A stretch of DNA of 6,184 nt, taken from NCBI GenBank assembly GCA_947624695.1, contig CANQLN010000067.1, positions 1-6,184 of the forward strand, written 5' to 3'. The notes under the pieces are model-generated. The model had not been told where the DNA came from and searched no databases. It worked only from the letters and a program-made list of their open reading frames with translations. Shown one piece after another: positions 1-4,917 of the stretch (position 1 is its first letter; each line of letters opens with the position of its first letter). The position numbers and the translations under genes are program-made. This stretch comes from an uncultured Bacilli bacterium. Lineage in GTDB: Bacteria > Bacillota_I > Bacilli_A > RF39 > UBA660.

Positions 1-718
1 CCCCAATGGCTTGAATCTCCCCATGTTCAATCCAAATTACTTTATCACATAATTTTTTAATTGACTCAATCGAATGGGAAACATATAAAACCGTTGTTCC
101 GCCCGTAATCATATTAAGCATTTTAGCTTCACTTTTGGCTTGGAAAGCTAAGTCTCCCACAGATAAAATTTCATCAACAATTAAGATTTCGGGCTCCACT
201 ATGGTAGCGACACTAAAGGCGAGTCTCGCAATCATTCCTGAAGAGAAATTCTTAACTGGCACATCTAAGAAATCTTCTAACTCTGAAAATTCTACAATTT
301 CTTTAAACTTTTCATCTAAGAATTTTTTGGAATAACCCATAACAGCCCCATTTAAATAGATGTTTTCTCTGGCTGTTAAATCCATATCAAAACCAGCCCC
401 AAGTTCAATCATCGGACAAATGGTGCCATAAGATTCAACTTTTCCTTTAGTGGGTTTCATAACTCCCGCCACAATTTTTAAAAGCGTTGATTTGCCAGCT
501 CCGTTGCTCCCAATAAAGCCCACGACTTCGCCTTTTTTCACGGTAAAATCAACATCTTTTAAGGCCCAAAATTCATTTTTCTTTTTTTCTTCTTTATGTT
601 TCTTCCGCATTTTCGGATCAAATAAATTAACAAATCCTTGCTTCAAAGAAAATCCTTTATCAATTCCTAAATTAAAACGCATCGAAACATCTTTAACTTT
701 TATCATTATATCTTCCAT
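1..718 (-). CDS. tagH: TagH/Wzt-type polysaccharide ABC exporter ATPase (3' end cut by window edge)
   Basis: ATP-binding subunit of a teichoic acid or surface-polysaccharide exporter; it powers flipping of the undecaprenyl-linked polymer from the cytosol. I translated 239 codons from the ATG at 718-716; the frame stays open to base 1, so the C-terminus is missing. Visible are Walker A GSNGAGKST (residues 70-78), the family-typical IELGAGFDMDLTARENIYLNG region with Glu105 where a Q-loop Gln might sit (residues 104-124, common in this family), the signature FSSGMIARLAFS (158-169), Walker B ILIVDE (178-183), SVGDLAFQ (186-193) and the H-loop YVSHS (212-216). A Lys/Glu-rich insert (about 36-48) precedes the core, as in many TagH/RgpD relatives. 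The start is supported by GAGGT at 727-723, which overlaps the stop codon of the permease gene; the gap is 7 bases. The two genes are surely cotranscribed. Whether the full protein has a Wzt-like or TagH-like C-terminal extension cannot be seen. The substrate (teichoic acid or another glycan) is inferred from neighbours. Confidence 0.95.
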   Translation of the reverse strand, partial: MEDIMIKVKDVSMRFNLGIDKGFSLKQGFVNLFDPKMRKKHKEEKKKNEFWALKDVDFTVKKGEVVGFIGSNGAGKSTLLKIVAGVMKPTKGKVESYGTICPMIELGAGFDMDLTARENIYLNGAVMGYSKKFLDEKFKEIVEFSELEDFLDVPVKNFSSGMIARLAFSVATIVEPEILIVDEILSVGDLAFQAKSEAKMLNMITGGTTVLYVSHSIESIKKLCDKVIWIEHGEIQAIG

Positions 719-722
719 AATA

Positions 723-727
723 ACCTC
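723..727 (-). promoter_or_regulatory. Ribosome binding site overlapping the permease stop codon
   Basis: GAGGT lies 4 bases before the ATG of the ATPase gene and shares bases with the TGA stop (728-726) of the permease gene. A ribosome ending the permease would sit on this site, so translational coupling of the two transporter subunits is likely (inference). Confidence 0.7.
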
Positions 728-1508
728 ACACATAATAGATAAATTTGTCTTGGTACTTCTTAAAGACAAATATACCAATTAGTAAAAATCCGATAGCAAA
801 TAAACCACAATAAAGCCAAACATTTAAACTTGGTACTTGATTGTATAAAATAACATCGCGGGTAAAATAAATAAACCAATATAAAGGATTAAGTTTAAAG
901 ATAAATTGTAATTTTGCTGGGATCATCGCAAAATCATACATAATCGGTGTCATATACATCCATAAAGTAATCATAACCCCATAGATATAAAACATATCTC
1001 TTAAAAAGACCGATATTGTCGCTAAAATAAAGCCCATGCCTACTGTAAATAAGAATAAACATAAAAAAGCATATGGTAAAAGTAAATGATGAATATTAAT
1101 ACCGGTTCCTGTTAATAAGATAATGGCATATAAAGGAATTAAAGTAAGTAAAAAGTTAATACCGACAAAAATACATTTAGATAAAGGAAATATATATTTC
1201 GGAATATATACTTTATTAATTAAAGAAAAATTCCCCACAACACTACTCATGGCGAGATTAGATGCCTCACTATAATAGTTAAAGATAATAAGGCCACTCA
1301 TTAAATAAACTAAGTAATTAACATCAGGCATACTAAATTTAAACATATTCGAAAATACTAAAGCCATAACCGTCATTGTTAAAACGGGATAAAGTAAACT
1401 CCATAAAACTCCTAAAACACTTCTTTTATATTTAACTTTAAAATCCCTTGCTACTAACTCATAGAGTAAAAATTTATACTTTTTAATACTATAAATTATA
1501 TTTTTCAT
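726..1508 (-). CDS. tagG: TagG/Wzm-type polysaccharide ABC exporter permease
   Basis: Membrane subunit of the exporter whose ATPase is encoded next. At 260 residues it is the usual length for an ABC-2 polysaccharide permease. Family hallmarks are visible in order: an amphipathic N-terminus leading to RDFKVKYKRSVLGVLWSLL (residues 21-39), INKVYIPKYIFPLS (97-110, the segment thought to contact the ATPase), the RD...TPIMY stretch (170-191), LNPLYWFIYFTRD (206-218) and the closing FKKYQDKF (249-256). I count six hydrophobic segments at roughly 35-55, 65-85, 111-132, 143-165, 175-192 and 233-249. The ATG at 1508-1506 is preceded by AGGAAG (1520-1515) at a 6-base spacing. The upstream fusion gene ends 14 bases before the start, and the ATPase follows 7 bases after the stop, so this sits mid-operon. 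The gene ends in TGA while its Trp codons are TGG, which argues against the mycoplasma code. Assignment to the family is firm; teichoic acid as the cargo is inferred from the TagO- and TagA-like neighbours. Confidence 0.95.
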   Translation of the reverse strand: MKNIIYSIKKYKFLLYELVARDFKVKYKRSVLGVLWSLLYPVLTMTVMALVFSNMFKFSMPDVNYLVYLMSGLIIFNYYSEASNLAMSSVVGNFSLINKVYIPKYIFPLSKCIFVGINFLLTLIPLYAIILLTGTGINIHHLLLPYAFLCLFLFTVGMGFILATISVFLRDMFYIYGVMITLWMYMTPIMYDFAMIPAKLQFIFKLNPLYWFIYFTRDVILYNQVPSLNVWLYCGLFAIGFLLIGIFVFKKYQDKFIYYV

Positions 1509-1522
1509 AAATTTCTTCCTAT

Positions 1523-3709
1523 CTATTTATCATTATACCAAAAATTAAACAGTAATACTAGAAAACCAAACTTAATTAAGCCAAATAGTTCCTTAAATCT
1601 TTTTGGTTCTTTAAGCATTCGATAAAGCCATTCAATTTTTAATACTCTAAAAAATTTCGGGGCTCTTTTTAAATTGCCGCTTAAAACATCAAATGATCCT
1701 CCTACTGGCATAATAATTTTAATATTTTTAAAATTCTCTTGATTACTTATGATAAATTCTTCTTGCAAAGGACTACCTAAAGCGACAAATAAAATATCTG
1801 GTTTACTTTGAACTATTTTTTTCCCATCTTCTTCCTTATTTTTATTATAGCCATTTTGATAACCAATTATTTTAATTTGGGGGTATTTATGCTCTAAATA
1901 CTCTTTTGTTCCTTTAACACTTTCTTCTTTAGCGCCATATAAATAAATGGTATATTTTTTTATCGTACTTTCCTTACATATATCTTCCATTAAATCAATC
2001 CCTGGAATAGGACTTTTAATATTATTACTAGATAACCTCGAGGCAAGAGCAATCCCATTCCCATCCGGAATATTATATTTACCTTTATTAATTTCTCTTT
2101 TTATTTCTTTATTATGTAAAAAATTATTAATAATAAGCGGATTAATATTATAAATTATGGTTAATTTCTTTTCTTTAAAAATACCCTTTAATATTTCTTC
2201 TTTATTTTTAGTTGTTACTTTAAATCCTAAATAATATTCGTTATCTTCCTTCTTTTCTTGTTTATTTAGTCTACTTAAAAGATAGCCAATCACCAAAGAT
2301 ATCGGAATAATCGTACTAATAGCGTTTAAAATATTTCCGGTAAAATAAGTACTTACTAAAAAGTAAAGAATACTAAATAAAAGCATCATGTTTTCATAAT
2401 TAAAGTATCTTTTTAAATTAAATAAACATTTAAAGCCCATTAATATCAAAAGAAAAACATTAACACCTAAAAGGATTATAACTCCGAAAATTCCTAAAGC
2501 ATAATATTGCATCACATAATCGGACTCAATATTAAAAATATGCATTACTCTATCATACCCAATTCCAAAGATTATATCTGATGAGTGATTGTTTAACTCT
2601 TCCACTCTTTCAATTATTTTTCTTTCTAAAAATCTAGTATCATTAATTTTAACTCCTAAAGCTAAATAATTTTCATAAAACTCTCGGTCATTTTCTAAAG
2701 GATAATAAGTATTATAAAAATCGCTATCAATATTAAAATAGCCTAAATATTTTTTAAACTCGGTATCACTTAATTCCTTTTTCCCAACATTATCTAACTC
2801 TTTAAATTCTGCTTCCTCTTTGCTCGTTTCTTTTTCACTAAATAAAGTATCATAATAACTATTTCTTGATAGTAAAGGACAAACCCGGTAAAGACTAATA
2901 CTCAATATTAAAAATAAAACTAATGATAAGGTATACATTTTAGAAAAAGGCTCTCTTATTATGACCACTACTAAATAGACAATTAAAGCCACAATTAAAA
3001 TAATAAAAACTGAATAAGTTGATACTCTTGTTCCTAACATAAATAAAGACATAATTGTTAAAATAATCGTGATAACTTTAGGAATTGTTACCTTTTCTTT
3101 TAAATTAACAAGCATAAGAGGTAAATACAAAATAAAGATGGCAGCAATTTGATTAGTAAGATGAAAATACCCCTTCGTGGATGCGGAAGCAAAAGGCACA
3201 CTTCCTTTAAACCAATCAAATATATTATATTCCGGATGTAAAAAATCATAAGAAGTATAACCAACTTTTAAAATATTAGCTAAGACAATCGTAAAAGCCA
3301 TAAGGAAAGAAGCTAAATAAATTAAATTATAAAATTTCTTCTTATCTATTTGTAATTTATAAATAATATAAATGATTAAAACATTCATACTCATTTTGAA
3401 AAAATATAAGATTTCATTTAAATTATTAATCTCTTTTATAAAAGAGACATTAAAATGATTAATATTGATAAGATGCAAGATAAGATATAATAAAAGAGCT
3501 AAAAAATAGGCAATTAAAATTTTTCTTTCTTTGGGACTAGCATAAAAAATAAAGATAATTAAAAATAAAAAACTAATAACTAAAACTCGAATTAAAGTGG
3601 AAATACTATTATAAAAAAAATGGAAATCTAAAACTAAAGATAGTAAATAAAAAACAAAGACATAATTAATAAGCATTTCTTTAGAAAAAAGTTTTTTTAA
3701 TTTTTGCAT
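1523..3709 (-). CDS. Fusion: O-antigen polymerase/ligase-like membrane protein + WecG/TagA/CpsF glycosyltransferase
   Basis: A 728-residue two-part protein. Residues 1-480 form about twelve membrane helices (near 13-32, 38-57, 63-82, 100-118, 128-147, 184-202, 210-226, 230-252, 258-276, 403-426, 440-458, 461-478). They carry hallmarks of the O-antigen ligase/polymerase superfamily: LGTRVS (225-230), a large loop (277-400) and FGIGYDR (381-387) followed by IESDY and a Gly-rich helix. Charged loops obey the positive-inside rule, putting the large loop outside and both ends in the cytosol. After a short charged linker (481-490), residues 491-728 are a complete GT26 domain: PDGNGI with Asp549 (the likely catalytic base), PGIDL (569-573), ALGSPLQEE (643-651), GGSFDVLSGNLKRAP (670-684) and the C-terminal appendage EWLYRMLKEPKRF (693-705). 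TagA transfers ManNAc onto GlcNAc-PP-undecaprenol. The position normally Thr in TagA appears to be Asn521. The start has GAGGT (3719-3715) 5 bases upstream. TagA proteins are usually freestanding at about 250 residues. Sugar specificity and the role of the membrane half are unknown. Confidence 0.9.
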   Translation of the reverse strand: MQKLKKLFSKEMLINYVFVFYLLSLVLDFHFFYNSISTLIRVLVISFLFLIIFIFYASPKERKILIAYFLALLLYLILHLININHFNVSFIKEINNLNEILYFFKMSMNVLIIYIIYKLQIDKKKFYNLIYLASFLMAFTIVLANILKVGYTSYDFLHPEYNIFDWFKGSVPFASASTKGYFHLTNQIAAIFILYLPLMLVNLKEKVTIPKVITIILTIMSLFMLGTRVSTYSVFIILIVALIVYLVVVIIREPFSKMYTLSLVLFLILSISLYRVCPLLSRNSYYDTLFSEKETSKEEAEFKELDNVGKKELSDTEFKKYLGYFNIDSDFYNTYYPLENDREFYENYLALGVKINDTRFLERKIIERVEELNNHSSDIIFGIGYDRVMHIFNIESDYVMQYYALGIFGVIILLGVNVFLLILMGFKCLFNLKRYFNYENMMLLFSILYFLVSTYFTGNILNAISTIIPISLVIGYLLSRLNKQEKKEDNEYYLGFKVTTKNKEEILKGIFKEKKLTIIYNINPLIINNFLHNKEIKREINKGKYNIPDGNGIALASRLSSNNIKSPIPGIDLMEDICKESTIKKYTIYLYGAKEESVKGTKEYLEHKYPQIKIIGYQNGYNKNKEEDGKKIVQSKPDILFVALGSPLQEEFIISNQENFKNIKIIMPVGGSFDVLSGNLKRAPKFFRVLKIEWLYRMLKEPKRFKELFGLIKFGFLVLLFNFWYNDK

Positions 3710-3737
3710 AAATAACCTCGGTTTTTCTATTTATTTT

Positions 3738-3766
3738 ATTATATCTTAAATAATACAAAAAAGAAA
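3738..3766 (-). promoter_or_regulatory. Probable promoter for the fusion gene
   Basis: On the minus strand a perfect TATAAT (3743-3738) sits 28 bases before the ATG at 3709. Seventeen bases further upstream is TTTCTT (3766-3761), a poor match to TTGACA, starting one base after the tagO stop codon. The leader would be about 20 bases and hold the GAGGT site. The gap between tagO and the fusion (3767-3710) shows no hairpin terminator, so tagO transcripts probably also read through. In such AT-rich DNA a chance TATAAT is quite possible. Confidence 0.4.
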
Positions 3767-3767
3767 G

Positions 3768-4814
3768 TTACTTCTTCTTTTTATGATCATATAAAATATC
3801 GGTTTTTAAAACTACAAATAAAACTAATAACATGGTAACTAGATATAAGATAATGACATCTCTACTATCACCAACAACATAAAGAATTGAAATAACTGAG
3901 AAAATAATGGTTACCAAATAAATAATTAAAATACTAATTCGTGGCGAAAATTTTAATTTTAAAAGTTGATGATGGAAGTGTTCTTTATCAGCTTCCGCAA
4001 TACTTTTATGTTTTATAAGTCGTCTTAAAATAGCAAAGACAGTATCAAAAACCGGAATAGCTAGAATAGTTATCGGAATAACTAAAGATGTTAAAGTTGC
4101 TACTTTATAACCTAAAAGAGCAATGATAGCAATAATAAAACCTAAGAAGACACTGCCGGAATCGCCAATAAATATTTTAGCTGGAGGAAAATTATAAACT
4201 AAAAAGCCTAAAGTAGCTCCGAGCATAATTAAAGAAAGAACAATATCTAAGCCTCCTAAACGGTTTAAAATTAGAGCAATGATGGCAATCGTTAAAAAAT
4301 AAATGGAACTAACTCCACTAGATAAACCATCCATACCATCAATAAAATTAATCGCATTTGAGATGGCTAAAATAAAGAAAGTTGATAAAAAATAACTCAT
4401 AAAAAGATTAAGTTCAATTCTTAAACCTAAAAAAGTTATCTCCGTAAAATAAACATGCCCATAAATAACGACGATTAAAGCCGCGATAACTTGGACAATA
4501 AATTTATATAAAGCCCGAATTGGTTTAATGTCATCAAAAATTCCTACTAAAACAATTAAAAATGAACCAATTAAAATCGATAACATTTGGGTTGTAACTT
4601 CGCCATATAAAATATAACCTAAAAGAAAAGAACCAAAAACAGCTAAACCACCAAGACGAGGAATAGGGACTTTATGAATTTTTCTTTCATTAGGAATGTC
4701 CATGGCTCCCACATGATTAGCTAATTTTTTCGAAATAGGTACTAAAAGTAAACTTGTTAAAAAAGTTACAACCACAATTTCAATTATATTATGTCCATTA
4801 ACCATCCAATTCAT
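3768..4814 (-). CDS. tagO: TagO/WecA-type undecaprenyl-phosphate sugar-1-phosphate transferase
   Basis: Polytopic membrane enzyme of the MraY/WecA family. It moves a sugar-1-phosphate, most likely GlcNAc-1-P from UDP-GlcNAc, onto undecaprenyl phosphate and so starts synthesis of a wall teichoic acid or similar glycan. The 348-residue length is normal. All family motifs are present: DIPNERKIH (39-47) and IPRLGG (51-56), the DD pair at 94-95, NAINFIDGMDG (153-163), NFPPAKIFIGDSGS (208-221) and the His motif DKEHFHH (276-282). About ten or eleven hydrophobic segments are spread over the chain, and the C-terminus is a short basic tail, DHKKKK. The His motif with HFHH and the WecA-like NFPPAKIF segment favour TagO/WecA over MraY, and the TagA-like and TagGH neighbours agree. 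The ATG at 4814-4812 has AGGTG (4825-4821) 6 bases upstream; Met4 is a weaker alternative. A terminator and a probable promoter lie just upstream, so this looks like the first gene of the operon. Confidence 0.93.
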   Translation of the reverse strand: MNWMVNGHNIIEIVVVTFLTSLLLVPISKKLANHVGAMDIPNERKIHKVPIPRLGGLAVFGSFLLGYILYGEVTTQMLSILIGSFLIVLVGIFDDIKPIRALYKFIVQVIAALIVVIYGHVYFTEITFLGLRIELNLFMSYFLSTFFILAISNAINFIDGMDGLSSGVSSIYFLTIAIIALILNRLGGLDIVLSLIMLGATLGFLVYNFPPAKIFIGDSGSVFLGFIIAIIALLGYKVATLTSLVIPITILAIPVFDTVFAILRRLIKHKSIAEADKEHFHHQLLKLKFSPRISILIIYLVTIIFSVISILYVVGDSRDVIILYLVTMLLVLFVVLKTDILYDHKKKK

Positions 4815-4831
4815 TTAAAACACCTATCAAT

Positions 4832-4860
4832 ATTATAAACGATAACCAATGAAAAAGAAA
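4832..4860 (-). promoter_or_regulatory. Probable promoter for tagO and the downstream polysaccharide genes
   Basis: On the minus strand TATAAT (4837-4832) lies 17 bases before the tagO ATG. At a 17-base spacer, TTTCTT (4860-4855) occupies the -35 position, though it matches TTGACA poorly. It lies inside the left arm of the terminator hairpin for the gene upstream. The leader would be only about 10 bases, just enough to hold the AGGTG ribosome site. The perfect -10 and the position after a terminator support the call; the weak -35 and short leader count against it. Confidence 0.4.
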
Positions 4861-4899
4861 GATTATCTCACTTATTCTATTATTAGGATAATCTTTCTT
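4855..4899 (-). terminator. Hairpin terminator after the surface-protein gene
   Basis: A perfect 13-base inverted repeat (AAGAAAGATTATC at 4855-4867, its complement at 4887-4899) encloses a 19-base loop. On the minus strand it begins 18 bases after the stop codon at 4920-4918 and runs into a T-rich stretch (TTTCTTTTTCATT), as expected for an intrinsic terminator. The stem has only three G-C pairs and the loop is long, so it may be leaky. The plus strand also runs into T-rich sequence, but no plus-strand gene needs it. Confidence 0.65.
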
Positions 4900-4917
4900 A
4901 TTATTTTTATGTATTAA

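Noticed and set aside
135..335. Open frame of 66 codons on the plus strand
   Set aside because: It lies wholly antisense to the ATPase gene, whose motifs are unmistakable, and its Ser/Lys-rich translation resembles nothing.
450..782. Open frame of 110 codons on the plus strand
   Set aside because: It is antisense to the ATPase start and the permease end, with no recognisable domain.
719..1508. Use of TGA as a Trp codon (mycoplasma code)
   Set aside because: Trp codons are TGG throughout, and reading through the permease TGA would run over the ATPase ribosome site and start.
1947..2153. Open frame of 68 hydrophobic codons on the plus strand
   Set aside because: It is the antisense shadow of the TagA-like domain; its hydrophobicity follows from the opposite strand's codons.
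3710..3767. Terminator between tagO and the fusion gene
   Set aside because: The 58-base gap is AT-rich but I found no inverted repeat able to form a convincing stem.
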